A stretch of 64,000 nt of DNA from Tetmemena sp. SeJ-2015 (Eukaryota > Ciliophora > Spirotrichea > Sporadotrichida > Oxytrichidae): contig JAJKFJ010021004.1 of NCBI GenBank assembly GCA_027382625.1, forward strand, positions 1 to 64,000, written 5' to 3'. Under the pieces are notes generated by a model, which was not told the DNA's origin, did not search any database, and saw nothing but the letters and a program-made list of their open reading frames with translations. The position numbers and the translations under genes were made by a program. Of the stretch, positions 41,027 to 53,450 are shown piece after piece; positions within the stretch are counted from its first letter, which is position 1, and each line of letters opens with the position of its first letter.

Positions 41027-44000
41027 TCACTTTTTCTTTCCCTTCTTAGCCTTCACAGTCTTGGGGAAGGGATTAGCCATGAGGTTGATAGATTGAGCGT
41101 TTGGATGCTCCTTTCTCCTGTTTAGGTCTTAATCTTCCTCTGGTAGCAGGATAGCCTTGGCTATAGTCTTGACCGAGAAAGGAAGTACCACTTGCTGAGT
41201 CTGACTCATCGTCCTCTGATTTACCAGTCCCCCACCATTAGCTGCTGCAGTTACCCCTTCGACGCCCTTTAGATTGCTGTCTTGAGAGAGAAGGTCCCGC
41301 TAAGAGAAAGTTTACTGTAGAGTTTTGAAGGCGCCGTTCATAGATTGAGTGGCAAGGTAGTTTGAGATGGAGAGAATTTCTTGATGCTGCTCTTATAAGG
41401 CGCCGCCGATGTGAGAGTTCCTATCTTCCATGAGCAACCTGGGCACTCCAAATTTCAGGCTAGTTGGTCTATAACTGTAACCCACGGTCTTTGGTCTCTC
41501 ATCTGAGGTCTCTCCAGAGAACTTTGAAGAAAACAAATCGCCCTGTGGCATGAAGTTGTTCACTAGCTTGCTTGAGCTCTTTATATTACAAAAAATAAAG
41601 CAAGTGAAAATCCAGAATAAGATTTAGAAAGAGCAATATTGAGACGCTTGTTTTAAGTCTGAGGCATCAAGCCAGATACTTGGCCAGAAGTTGAAGGACG
41701 ATTATAGATACTCATAGTCAGTGTGTCAGGCTGCTCATTTTTACTAAAAACATTATCCATGTCTGTATTTCCTTGTGAGAGTTTTTAGCTAGACCTCAGC
41801 AAATCCCCTTTGCTCATTCTTATTTTTAAAATCTTCTATCTCTTTTACTCCTTGAAAGCAAGAGAAGCTGCATTGAAAGTCAGGGGTTCTTTTACCTTAG
41901 GGATTCTCCCGAACTCATCTGGTTCATCCTCTTCGTATGAGGTTTCTTGATTTTCATATTCCAATCCTTGAATAATGCCGCCCGGCTTTTACTCTGTCTC
42001 CTCATCCCTCGCTTAATCAAATTTCAAAGGGTCGTTTATCGTGGCTAAGTTTACCATTTTGATAACTTTGATCTCTTTCTTTGGGGATTTTGGACTCTAA
42101 ACACTCTAAATCTCTTCCTCTTGTTATTTAGCCTGGCTATTTTAAGCTGCAGAAGGTGAAGCTTCTTTAAAGTCCTCGCCCTCTTAGTAATTCATTTCAA
42201 CCTGGCTTACTTTTCTCTTCTTGACTTTCAGCTTTTCCTTCTATGCCTCTATTTCAGCTAGCTTCTTTCTCTCATCCTCCGAGTCATAGGTTGTATTCAA
42301 AGAGCTTTCTTAGCTTTCTAAGAACTCCTCCTTAGTCTTGTAGATCTTCTGTAGCTGAACTTTTTGAACTGAGCCTCGCTTGACTGCTATCTTAGCGGGG
42401 TCAGACGAGAACTGAAACCTCTCTTGCTTACTAGCAGATTCTTCGTCTATTCTTTGCTTGGCCACACTCCACTCTTGCAAGAAGACTGCCTTCTCCTCGT
42501 TTGCTCGCTTCTCTGCCAGCTCTCTGTTCTGATTCTAGAACCAAAACTTCGTCAGCACCATGTCTTCAACCTCTGAAGAGGGCGGTACAGAATAAAAGTT
42601 GGCGAGTGAATCAAGATTTCCGTAGTTCTACTACCCAGGATTGAAAGACATGGTGTCGAATTGGTCGCTTTTCTGAGATTGAGCTAGCTACTTCCTGTTC
42701 CAAACGTCGCCACTTGTGGCATTTTTGAATGCATAGGTTGAAGAAGTGAAGGGCCTTATTTATTCCACGAGCGTGCTTTGAACATCAAAGTTATTTTAGG
42801 AGTTTGAGTTTTGCAAACCCTAGTTCTAGATATTCTTCAATGGAATCGGACTGCCGAAGAAAGAGGCTTGCGACTAGCCAGGGGTAAAGAGTGAGATAGT
42901 GCTTTGTGAACCCTTGAAACGCCCGAAGCTTGAACCCGCTTGCTAAGTGCCTGGACGATTTAGGAAATTACTGCTTGAAACAGATGGCTATAGAATAGAA
43001 GTGGCTGCTGTTTCTGGCCTGCTCGCATCAAGAACCGATCCAAATCGCTATCATTCGTTTAATAAGTGCATATAAGGATTTACTGAATTCTTAATGAAGT
43101 AATAGTTGTCAAAGATGTGGACAACTCTGAGTTTTGAGTTGGTGATATCGATTCCTTTATGCTCAGACGACTCTTGCCTCTATAGTTATCTTCTTTTGTA
43201 GTCCATTATCCTATCTTTAGCTGGTACTATATCGGAGTGCTCAGATCTTTCCTCTCCTCTAAACTGTAGTTTTGATTTCTTGGTGGTAAGGACGAAAGCA
43301 TCCTAATCCTTTATCTCATTTATAGTCACTCTCTTTTGAACATAAGGAGAGTTGATGAGGTTTGAGCTCTACCTCCTAAAGTTTTTCTCAGCTGAGAGAT
43401 CCTTTGTGTGGACGAGAGTGACTTGACTCTTCGAACTGGTGAGTAGAGATTTGGGAGCAGTCGAATTTGCTAGTATAATATAATTTTTCAATACAATATG
43501 AGAATAGTATCATCTCAAATCCACTGGAAGAGTTATCTTGATGGAGTTTTGATGGCGGCAGTCCCAAAAGTCTTCTTCTTTTTTAATCGAACCAGGCGAA
43601 TAGCTTGCTAGTGTTTGTTACGGCCAGATTGAAGTCCTTGATCTGAGATATCTGAATCATCATGCTCACAAGTGATCTGTAAAGAATGCTCACATAGGAC
43701 TGGCTGTTCAGGCTCTCAGAGGATTCAAAGAAACTTTTGATGGCTCGTTTCATAAGATTGTACTCATTATTGGACTTGAGCACTGCAGAATTCATTCTCA
43801 CTAGCACTCTCTCCACGTAAGGTAATTTCTCATCATAGAAATCGTCGCCCTCTTACACCTAATCTCTTTGCTTGGTGAGATTTTAGTCTTGGCTTTGCTC
43901 TTAGTTAGCATTAAGGTTTTTGGTTGAAGTTTTAGAGTCAGGGGGATTTCCGTTTTTATTCTGGAGTGAAACTGATTTCCTCTGACTTTATTTGCTTTGC

Positions 44001-44064
44001 GACATTTTATCTTTCTAATGATTAATGAACGACGAATATAACCACTCGACCACCCTTTATTCAT
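41027..44064 (-). CDS. large Q/S-rich protein, unrecognised
   Basis: The start is near 44064 (MNKGWSSGYIRRSLIIRK). A relatively ordered N-terminal part includes YVERVLVRMNSAVLKSNNE and LNSQSYVSILYRSLVSMMI, then LRVVHIFDNYYFIKNSVNP near 43105. A long low-complexity region has scattered FG and GS pairs (SSFGRFKGSQSTISLFTPG). A charged helix follows (EKRANEEKAVFLQEWSVAK), then a C-terminus rich in K ending KKGKKK-TGA at 41027-41029. IES-like AT-rich inserts appear near 43470-43510 and 41580-41620. The composition recalls nucleoporins or RNA-processing factors, but no family can be assigned. Confidence 0.55.
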
Positions 44065-44241
44065 CTCGATTAGCTATTTGTTGAATAACTTTTCTCGCTT
44101 TTTTAAAAATGAAGTCGTTTGACAATGATGACTTGATATAATTAAGGTATGATGCATCTTTGAGAATAAAGGAGCAAAATTATAAGATAGATTGTTAAGT
44201 GAGAGGAGCAATAAACAATAATTAATAAGAATTCAATAATA

Positions 44242-44636
44242 ATGGCTTATAAGACTGCCACTCAGAAGATCCTCATCGCTCTCATTATTGCCACCTTCTT
44301 CATTATCACAGAATGAATTTTTATTATTCCTAAAAAGTGGGAGTTTTAAATTGAGGAATACAGTGGTGTCAGGTGCATCTTGGAAAATGTGGTCCATCGC
44401 CCCCATCACCTTCTTCTTCCTCTACCTTGTGGGTAAGTAAACGCACACCTATTAAAGCCAACTCACTAAAATGCTTTTGAGAACCCTCTCTTTAGAGAGT
44501 GACGGTGGCTAGAGCGTGTGAGATGAATAAGTAGCTAATGTTTATTTTTATAGATATGATGTTCATGGACCAGAGCCAGTATCACTACGAGCCAAACTAC
44601 TTCAACTGGAAGGACCTCACAGAGCCCGACTACTGA
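44242..44636 (+). CDS. tiny two-span membrane protein, 73 residues
   Basis: ATG 44242 (MAYKTATQKILIALIIATF). A 52-bp IES (44312-44363, pointer ACAG) joins FFIIT to VVSGASWKMWSIAP. A 121-nt GT-AG intron (44433-44553) joins FFFLYLV to DMMFMDQSQYHY. It ends LTEPDY-TGA at 44634-44636. After both removals the length is exactly 74 codons including the stop. Two hydrophobic helices with a short polar C-terminus resemble small respiratory-complex subunits, which is a guess only. Confidence 0.75.
44312..44363 (+). other. IES, pointer ACAG
   Basis: ACAG at 44308-44311 and 44360-44363. Excising 52 bp removes an in-frame TGA and keeps frame. Confidence 0.82.
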
Positions 44637-44951
44637 TCATGCAAATATATAACTACCGCATATCGATTCCTCACTAAGAGCAAAAAATGTTATCTTTTTC
44701 TCTTTCTCTTACTTTTATTATTTAAGAGTGTTAGAATGTATAAGACTGATCTAAAATCTAATTTATCGCAATAAATTTATCTAATTGCCTTCACACTCTC
44801 TCCGCTCTTATCATTCACAAACCTGCTTGCTCTATTTCATTTTCCTATTTCCACTTCTTTATCAAAGTATTCATAATTACTTGTAAGGATTGAAGTAGAG
44901 AGGGATTGCAGTAGTAGCGAGAGAGTAACAATAAATAGAATTTATTTGAAA
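44637..44951. other. intergenic, AT-rich
   Basis: Spacer between two plus-strand genes. No gene or repeat recognised. Confidence 0.5.
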
Positions 44952-46290
44952 ATGAAAAAAATATTTAACTTCATTAAGAACAAGAAGGAGGAGGATGCAC
45001 TCAGGCAAGATGAGGAATTAAAATAGCCAGCAGCAGCTGATGATGATGACTTCCCCCCTGATTCATAAATCGATAAACGCGTTTACTTATAATGATCAGG
45101 TTTTTATTTTCCTCTGATTAAGATAATTCAACTAAAGACAAGGAGTCTTCGTCTACTGAGGATCAGAGTAAGGAGGCGAAGCTGGAGGAGATCAGGCGGA
45201 GTTAACTGTGCAAGAAAATAAAAAAGTTTGAGTCTATTCTCTCATCACGGGTAGTCGACCTTGAAAAGCTCAAAAACTTATCGTGGAACGGGATCCCGGC
45301 CACTGATCCTAAAATAAGGTGCGAAACGTGGCGACTCCTTTTAGACTATCAGCCTAATGACTAGGAGATAGTTCAAGAAACCCTTGCAAGGAAAAGAGAA
45401 GAGTATATAAATAAGTCAGTATAAAAAGAGATTCTTTGAATTTTTAGTACACTGACATGGTGGAGCACTACTTCGGGGTGATAAGTTTTGACTCAGTTCA
45501 GGAGCTATTATCCCAAAAGCAGATGAACATATATGAGCAGAAGAGTATCAAACAAATCAAGATAGACGTGTATCGCACGCAGCCCGAAATGAAGATATTC
45601 GCAACCTCCTAAATCCAAATCATGATGATCCATATCCTCTTTCTGTGGACCATGCGCCACCCTGCAAGTGGATATGTCCAAGGCATCAATGACCTAGCGG
45701 CGCCGCTGCTGCTGGTATTTTTGACAGAACACTTGCAGAATCCTAACCAAGATAACATATTTGAGATCTCTGATAAACAGATAGAAGAAATAGAAGAAGA
45801 TTAGCTAATACAAATTGAGGCAGACACTTTCTGGTGCTTGAGCAAGTTGGTAGATGACATATAAGATAATTACATCGAGCTACAGCCCGGAGTGCATAAA
45901 ATCCTTAATAAGATGAAAAAGCTGATAGAATAGAAGGATAATGAGGCGTTGGAGCATTTAAATCAATTGGATATTAACTTCATGGACTTCGCTTATAGAT
46001 GGGTGAGCTGCTATTTAACTCGAGAATTCAACATCGTCCAGACCATCCGTTTATGGGATACTTACTTCGCCGAGGATGAAGGCTTTTCCTAATTCCATTG
46101 CTACGTTTGTGCCGCACTCTTCCTATTCTTCTCTAAGGATCTGAAAGGCATGCAATTCTAAGACGCCATGCTTTTCCTCTAAAATCTGCCGACTTAAAAG
46201 TGGAACGATGACGACCTCAATATCTTAATGGCCAAAAGTTTTGAAATGAAGCAACTCTATCATTATAGCTCGCATCTATACCAAAGTTGA
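44952..46290 (+). CDS. TBC-domain Rab GTPase-activating protein, TBC1D22/Gyp1-like
   Basis: TBC proteins stimulate GTP hydrolysis by Rab GTPases at Golgi and endosomes. ATG 44952 (MKKIFNFIKNKKEEDALRQ). Motifs run LKNLSWNGIPATDPKIRCETW, then RRK-type KREEYIN, YRTQP, ILFLWTMRHPASGYVQGIND, then LAAPLLLVFL and the C-terminal FMDFAYRWVSCYLTREF. The RHPASGYVQGINDL stretch is diagnostic of the TBC1D22 branch. Removing an IES (45077-45126, pointer GATAA) and a 29-nt GT-AG intron (45419-45447) leaves exactly 420 codons with the stop at 46288-46290. The IxxDxxR arginine finger appears as IDVYRT and the Q finger as YVQGIND. Confidence 0.9.
45077..45126 (+). other. IES in TBC gene, pointer GATAA
   Basis: GATAA at 45072-45076 and 45122-45126. 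Excising 50 bp joins PPDSQID to NSTKDKESSS and fixes the frame. Confidence 0.87.
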
Positions 46291-46344
46291 CTAAGCCAAA
46301 TATATGTATGTAGCATTCTAGTTCAGTATTTATGTTGAATTTTC

Positions 46345-48057
46345 TCACTAAGAAAAAGGAAAGATGAATTCTCTACATGAAAACCTAACATCGATAGGGA
46401 ATATGTCCTCGAAGGAAAGTTTCTCAGAGGAGAAAGTAAGAGTGGCTGATTCATCTTGATGTAAGTTAGAGACTTGCCATAACAGCATGTTATTGGTTGC
46501 GTCTTACTCTATTGAAGAGTTTGGACTTGTTTTCTGTACATTAATATCTACTGCTCTGTCACCCATATTGAGGCCTAAAGTCACTCTCTCTAGTTGCTTG
46601 AACTTCAAGTTGCAATTCTAGTTGAGTTCAATTTCCAAAGTGATCACTGTCTTTCCTTGCTTCTTTGAGTTAAAGGCGTTCACAGAGAAGGGCAAATCTG
46701 CTTCGTCTTTAGATCTGTAGCCATTAATTAAGTGATTCTAATAGCTTTTATATAAAATTCTAGTAATTATCTCAATATACCTCACTAAATCAAGTCTTGT
46801 ATGGACTGGAAGCCCAGCCTCGGTATCAGCAGCTTAGATTATCTTCTTTTTGTTCCAAGCTTGCTTATCGAGTTCAGGATGAGGCTTGAAATTAAAGCCC
46901 TTAATGGAGGCAAAGTTAAGTTAAGCCACTGGATTGTTCTTCTTTGGCTCGTTCAGATTAAAGTAAATGATGCCCTTGACCTCGAACCTCTCAAGTTCTC
47001 CATCCTTAGTCAAGCTGCAGTTTAAAAATTCACATTGACTCTATGTTTACCTTCTCTTCTACCTCAATGACTACATTTTCAGCGAGTGGGTTATAGTGAG
47101 CCTCTTCTACCTTTTGCTCCTCTTAGAAGGCTTCTTGAGGCTTAGAAAAAAGTTTCTCCTTTTGAAGATCCTTCATCAACTCGTTCTGCTTTTTAGGCTT
47201 GCCTAGCTGCATTGCCTTTCCTGGTGCTTTCTTTGAGGAAGCAGTTGATGCGCTATCTTCTTGCATCCAAGAGGGCTGGTTGCTACCTGACTTAACAGTT
47301 ACCTGTTGGTTAGCCTAGATTGCAGCTGCTCCATGTGAGCCTGAATAGCCGCCGGTCTAACCCTGTGGCTTATCTGGGACATAGTCCGTGCTAGAAATTC
47401 CCTTCATGTTATCTCTATAAGAGGGATCAAGCTTTCTCTTTGCTATTTCCTTCTGCTGTCTCTTTGCGATATCTCTAGCTTCGTTTTCTCTAATGAGCTG
47501 CATTTTCTTATGAATTTTCTCATCAGTAGAGTCCATCTCAAGATAGGATTCAATCTGTGCCATAGTCACTGAGTCTCTGTGGCCGAAAGAGATCACATCA
47601 TCGAATGAGAGAATCAAGTCGAAGGCCTTCTTCACAACGATCTTATCATCAATGCCTGAAATGAAAAACTTAGAACACGTGCAAATACTTTACCTTGCTG
47701 GCACTGCTGAATAACTACCTGATGCAGCAAGCGAATGATCTCCAGATCCTCTATGATGTTAGAGTTCTTGGTTGTTATGAGCACGAGGAAGAGCTTCTCC
47801 ATGGGAAGATACACGTATCGTATGCTGTCTGTCTCAATATGCGTGCATTATTTTCCTACAAGAAAAGTGGTAAGTCTCTTCTATTCTCCATCCTCAATTT
47901 AGCTTGATCTTCTTGAATTTTAAAGCTTACCTGACTCTATGAGTTTGGGGAAGTTAGCCATGTACTCTTCTAGCTTGAGTTTGGTGATTGAGATGAACTG
48001 CCTTGCCATGAGGATCTTGCCATTTTTATTGCAGATGCTTGCACTAATCACAACCAT
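46345..48057 (-). CDS. ARCN1: coatomer delta subunit (delta-COP)
   Basis: A component of COPI coats for Golgi-to-ER traffic. ATG 48057 (MVVISASICNKNGKILMARQ). The longin-like N-terminus follows delta-COP closely: ETDSIRYVYLPMEKL, VLITTKNSNIIEDLE and FDLILSFDDVISFGHRDSV. A K/Q linker follows (SYLEMDSTDEKIHKKMQL). The C-terminal mu-homology domain begins CSLTKDGELERFEVKG, with YRSKDEADLPFSVNAFNS further on, ending REFIFPFSQ-TGA. Two GT-AG introns (47656-47693 and 47856-47930) and one IES (47025-47049, pointer GTTTA) give exactly 525 codons including the stop, which supports the whole model. Confidence 0.94.
47025..47049 (-). other. IES in delta-COP, pointer GTTTA
   Basis: GTTTA at 47020-47024 and 47045-47049. 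Excision of 25 bp joins VIEVEEKVN to CSLTKDGELE and removes a TGA. Confidence 0.87.
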
Positions 48058-48928
48058 TTTCAAGTGATGCTGCTATTTCTTTTGTAATTTATCTATTATA
48101 GACTTAAATTTAAATCCAGTTGGATACTTAGCAAAAATCTTGTAAAGAAAGACAAGTTTTTTCCTTTGATTTATTTTGATGTTTATATCTAAAATTTGGA
48201 AATGGAAGATGATAAGCCTACAATTAATCAACTAGTATGTAACTGGTTTAATATACTGCTTATCTTTTTAAATAAAGCTTTATAAAGTTTTGTTTGTAAT
48301 TCTTTTAATCAGTGAACCCTCGAAAGATGTAGGAGAGAAAATTTAGACGAATTGATATTGATTTTCGGTTCTTTTGAAATTTCTTGGTAGCTTAATTATA
48401 TATTTTTTCTTTGAGAGGATCCTTAATTCCTCTATTACTCACAAAATGTATCTATTATATTCACACTCAGAAAATATTCCTTCTCGAAAGGGCTTAAGTT
48501 AGATATTACATTATACGATGTTAGGTTTGAGAAACTTATTCTATAATAGAGATGGAGGTGCAAGAAGTTACCAGCTTCGGGTCAGGTGAGCCTCTCTCAG
48601 TCAAAACTGTGCACTCACTCTCTACTGAGACCTACAGAATATATACATAAAATAATTTGTTTATCGTCAAGAATATCTGAATGAGCTTTCTCATAAGATG
48701 TTATTGGATTAAAGAGAGATTTTAATTATGTAAATGATATTCATTCAATCTAGAATAACTCTTCCCTTTAAGAGTTGTTTCTGAGTGAACGCAACGAATC
48801 ATTTAAACTAACTCATCTGATTTGCTATACTCTTTGTCTGATTGTGATAATTATTAATTAACAAGTAAGATTAGCAATCAAGTAACATAATTAAAAAAAT
48901 CATTTATCACACTTCTAATTTTTTCTGA
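48058..48928. other. 870-bp non-coding region
   Basis: AT-rich spacer between divergent genes (delta-COP on minus, BPI-like on plus). No frame longer than about 60 codons looks coding and no repeat was recognised. It is the longest gene-free stretch in the right half apart from 60560-61646. Confidence 0.55.
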
Positions 48929-50950
48929 ATGATACAAATGAAGATGCTGACATATGCAGTGCTAGCGCTGCTATCTTTGGCTTCAGTGACCGCCTTCGAG
49001 TCATACTACAAGTTCCGCATCAATCAAGATCTCTTGCGCAACTTCTTCCAAAAGAACATGGGCATGATCTTCTCAGAGGCAGCAAAGTTCGACAATGTCA
49101 AGACTGCCTACCTCGATGACTTGAGTGCAAATATGGAGGGAATCGATTTGTAGGTAGTACCAGAGAAGGGTGCAAGCAACTGGAACCAACTCAAGCTAGA
49201 GATGATGGTGGACGAGGGACAGATCCTCCTTGAGATGCACGAGCTCTATTTCGTAGGTAAAGGACTTATTGAAGACCCAAAAACTAAGGCCAAGGAATCT
49301 ATTGATTTCAATGCAGCTAAACTTCATGCGATCTTAGAGCAAGGATAATGAATCATCTTTAAGATTATGCAGAGAGTTTATTAGTACGTGTCAAGTTTTG
49401 CTATCCCTAGGCGAGGAATACGCCACATGGGGCAGCTTGTATCCAAAAATTAACGTCGATCAAGTCACTTTCCAAGTACAAGAGGACCTCATCAAGGTGA
49501 GTGCTTCAGGCGCTCTTCCCTTGTACAAGTCACACGATTTCGAGAAGGCAGTTAAGAAGTGGTTTGTCCAGCAGTTGAATAAGAGACAGGGAGATTTTAA
49601 GGTCAAACTACAAGAAGCTGAGCGTCAACTCATCAAGCAGTTCCCAACCTCTACCGAATTCTTTGGAGGCCTTACTCTTAACAGCAGTCTTTCCGAATCC
49701 TTGAAATTCCAAGGTGACTTCATTCAGGCCTCTTTCATCAACGAGTTCGATTCAGGAGTTGATTATTCAGAGTTCGAGAGACAGCTTGTTCAGGTTAAGC
49801 CTACTTTCAGCAATCGAATCAGATAATGCACTCTAACTTATCTTCTTAAAGTTAAGTTAATGATAACGATTACAAGAAAGATATTCAGCTAACCGTCGAC
49901 GAGAACCTCGTCAATCACTTCTTCATGGGACTCTTCTACTCTCAGAAGTCTTACTCCTTCCTCCAAGAGGTGATGAAACGCATCCCAGGTGAGCTAAGCA
50001 AGATCGCCTCAGTTGGTGCTAACATCTTCACCACTACTCTCCTCAGACCATTCTTCCCTTAGCTAGCTCAAGAAGTTGGTGATGGTAAAAAGGTTGACGT
50101 CAAATGCGGTTTCAGCAAGCAATTCTTGGACGGTAAACTCGACGAAACTTACATTTCTCAGTTCAACTTCCTCAAGGGAAACAAGGTTGAGGCAACATTA
50201 AGCATTAAAAATGAAGCATAAGCATACTTCAATGCAAACATTTAAGTGATTGCACTTTGGCTGCGGTATTTTCTACACCAAGCAAGCAATTAGCAACCCT
50301 CTTCAAATTTTGGGAGCATTCGACCCCAAGAATGACGACTGGATCCCATGGCGCCACTTCTTCACATCCTTCAAGACCAATCTTGAATTTGAGTTTGGCT
50401 CTTCAAACATGGTCATGAACGGTTTGATGACAGGCAAGATAAAGGAGATCAACATTGATGTACAGCAAGTCAAGGTTTACAAGGGAGATAAGAATTCTTG
50501 AGGCTGAAAATATCCTTTTCGAGGACGCCATCCGTGATTTCGTGAAGAAATTCAACGATATGGACATCCCCAGCATTTTCGATCGCATTCCAGTCCTTAA
50601 GGGCGTTCCTATCACTCCCTTGAGCAGAGGACTCAGATGCATGGGACTCACTCCCAAAAACGCAGTAGCTGAAATTTAGGACCGTTTCTTGCGCATTGCC
50701 TTCGACTTGAAGGTCTAATAAGCAGACAAAAAGTGCCTCTTCGAGACTTTCGAGGAAGATGATGTTATCACATCTTTGAATTTCATTGTATGCAACTTTT
50801 CGTTGTTTTTTTTTCAGTCATAAGTTCGATAGATGGGCCAAGGATGCAACTAAGAAGGGCTACAACGATCTCTCAAGAGTATTCAACAATGCAAAGGACA
50901 GCATTTTTGACAGAAAGAAGCAGTACAAGCCACTCAGAAACCGCAGCTGA
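48929..50950 (+). CDS. secreted lipid-binding protein, BPI/LBP-like (tentative)
   Basis: ATG 48929 (or in-frame ATGs at 48938 and 48944) opens MKMLTYAVLALLSLASVTAF, a signal peptide. The following region (LRNFFQKNMGMIFSEAAKF; INVDQVTFQVQEDLIKVSA; LQEAERQLIKQFPTSTEFF) has the alternating hydrophobic pattern of BPI/LBP-type tubular lipid-binding domains; this is judged by pattern, not by a diagnostic motif. IESs with pointers AGG (49345-49411) and GTTAA (49799-49860) restore frame. Two further one-base frame changes lie near 50500 and 50790; the latter is next to a poly-T stretch that might include a small intron. It ends RNRS-TGA at 50948-50950. Confidence 0.55.
49345..49411 (+). other. IES, pointer AGG
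   Basis: AGG at 49342-49344 and 49409-49411. Excision of 67 bp joins LHAILEQG to EEYATWGSLYPKI in frame and removes a TGA. Confidence 0.78.
49799..49860 (+). other. IES, pointer GTTAA
   Basis: GTTAA at 49794-49798 and 49856-49860. Excision of 62 bp joins RQLVQVN to DNDYKKDIQLTVDENL. Confidence 0.65.
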
Positions 50951-51128
50951 GACAATAAAACATCCAGATTGATTGGTCAATTGTTCCCCTATAAGGAGTT
51001 ATATTGTAATTCTCTATTCTATACTTCTTGGTTCTTAGTGTTATTGAGGAGCAGTTATAACATATTAGGGGATTTGAAATACAAATAGAGCCCTCTGGAA
51101 TAAAACTATGAATATATTTAAATAAGAA

Positions 51129-53207
51129 ATGCAATCATTCCATCAACATACTTTTGAGCCGAACCAACATCACCAATCCTACCATGATTCTTCTTCAGGT
51201 AAGCACTAAGTTTCTGTTTAACTGTCTTCGATATAGATTCATTCTTTGAGGAAGCTAAAAATGGTCTTTTGAAGGACCTTGTGGACTTCTAAAACAGAGA
51301 TGACTTCGATAGCTATATGAAGTCACTAGAAAAGCAATACTATCAAAAAGCCAACGTCTCTCAAGCTCCTTATGATCAATTCCCAGATTTCCCTCCAAAG
51401 CCTTACTAGCACGGAAGTAAGATCAACTATTCATAGTTAATACTTCATAGAAAAATCTCAGGATAGAGGTGGTAAAGACTTCATAGACCAAGTTCATGAG
51501 ATAAACTAGAAAAGGCAGTAGGCTTATAACTATCAGTCCTTTGCTTAACAGCAGCAAATACAATAGCAGTAGTAGCAGAGCGTTTACATGCAGTAACATC
51601 TTGGGCAAGTGAATCCGTTGATGAATCCTTTCTTTGACTAGGTTGTAAATAAGGAGAATAGCTAGTAAATCCCTACTTAACTGCTCAATTAGTCTATAAT
51701 GCAAGCTCAGCATGTCTAATCTGTCTATCAACAGGCTCCAGATCATTTCGGCAGAGCTATGGAGCCAGCTCCACTTGCTTAAACAGGCTAAGCTCCATAC
51801 ATGTCTAGATTTGTCGCGGGACCTTTGAGAATGGAGTCAAATCCACTAGGCGAGCCAATTAGAAACTTCAAAGCAGGCAGTCCTAATAGATAGCCTCCTG
51901 GAGCCTTATAGCTCAACAATTACGATCTGAAAAATCCTGATGTTTAGTATGAGAGATACAAGCATCTAATGAGCAACTAATTTTACAATACGAATGCAAA
52001 CTCAGTGAATACTGGCTTCAACATGGTTGGCTAACACACTGTTTATTAACCATCTACTATCTTCATGCAAATTCAAGCTCAACAAGACTAGTTGAAATAA
52101 GTTCCTCAATAGACTCCTGTGAATGAATAGTAAAGTTAAATTTTTATCTAGTGTAAAATGAAGCCTCTTCATTTATAGTTTACTAGCACACATTCAATCC
52201 TCATTTGAGCCAACATTAACGCTTACCACAAACACAGCCAACTCCCTCATAATTAATATCAGGAGCTTACCCTTCTCCTCTGGGACACTATGACCACTCT
52301 GTCTCTTTGTACTAGCAGCCTAATCATCAAGTTGTGCCAGCAAACATCCCTAATCACCCTCTCAACTAGTAGTCAGCTACAACCATCGGTGCGCACCATC
52401 CTATACCACAGCCGCAAGGTGTCGGTCCAGAGTTTTACAGATCCATCACACTCAACAATTTGGTACCATCCATGTAATAGACAGTATTGGTGGAATTGAG
52501 AACACACTAAAGCCCTTGGAAGATAGTTTGAAGTTGCACGAGTTGAGGCCTTATCAAATTGAGAGAGACTACAGAAAGGAGCTCCAATACTCAAAGAGAG
52601 GAAAGAGCATTAAGCGATCTTTCTCAGAGAATGGAGGAGATGAGCAGCCTGATTTCAACTCTGAGCATGTTAAGATAGTATCAGCTTCGCCCTTCAGAGC
52701 AGTAGTGAGAGTCAACCCTCAAATTATTTTAAAGCATACTAAGGAGGTCTTCTTAATAAGAAGAGAGATGAGAACGATTCAGATAGCTCTAGTGATGACG
52801 GCAGAGAAAGCGATGATGAAGAAGAGTTGGGTAGAGTGAATCCTCATCATTAAAAAGTTGATGCAAATATGAGGAGCTCAAGGGCTATCCATCAAGAGAG
52901 AACTCAACAAATAAGGAATGATTCAATGAGTTTAAGAGGCCAAAGAGAAGATTTCTTGGGAACTTTCTAAGAGAAGCGCACAACTCCCAATGGCAGCTAG
53001 AAAGGCTTCATCAATGAGGGCCTTTAGAATTTCACAGGTGAGCAGCACAATACTTTCCAGTAATCCTCTTCAGGGATGGCGCAAGGAATGATTCAATAGC
53101 AAAGATCTGGAAGTAGCTAAGTTATAAAAGACTAGTCTAAGCTCATGAGAGGACAGAGAGAGTAATTTTTAAGTGGCTTCTAACTCCCTCCTCTCAGACC
53201 TTAATGA
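51129..53207 (+). CDS. long Q/P-rich protein, unrecognised
   Basis: ATG 51129 (MQSFHQHTFEPNQHHQSYHD), a 38-nt GT-AG intron (51199-51236), then DSFFEEAKNGLLKDLVDFQ and a long region of Q, Y, N and P with many TAG codons (for example near 51550-51580). Near 52500 is a more ordered segment (GGIENTLKPLEDSLKLHEL; YQIERDYRKELQYSKRG), then an acidic D/S stretch and a Q/G-rich tail to TGA 53205-53207. A few one-base frame changes (near 51440, 52480 and 52755) remain unresolved. Likely an intrinsically disordered scaffold or RNA-associated factor; no family assigned. Confidence 0.55.
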
Positions 53208-53450
53208 TCTTATTTTAAGCAAGTTTAGATTTTAAGAGAACACTTTTTCCCCTTCTTTAATGCTCTTCATTTGAATGGAAGGGTCGCAATTCGAAATTTG
53301 TGGTTCTATAATATGACTTTTATTCCTCTAATTCCTTACCTTCTCTTTGCCTAGTAATAAAATTAATCAGTAAAGTCGCTTATCTTCTCTGATAGAATAG
53401 TATTAAATTATCATAATAATAAAATTAAGATTCGCAATTAATTGCACAAA

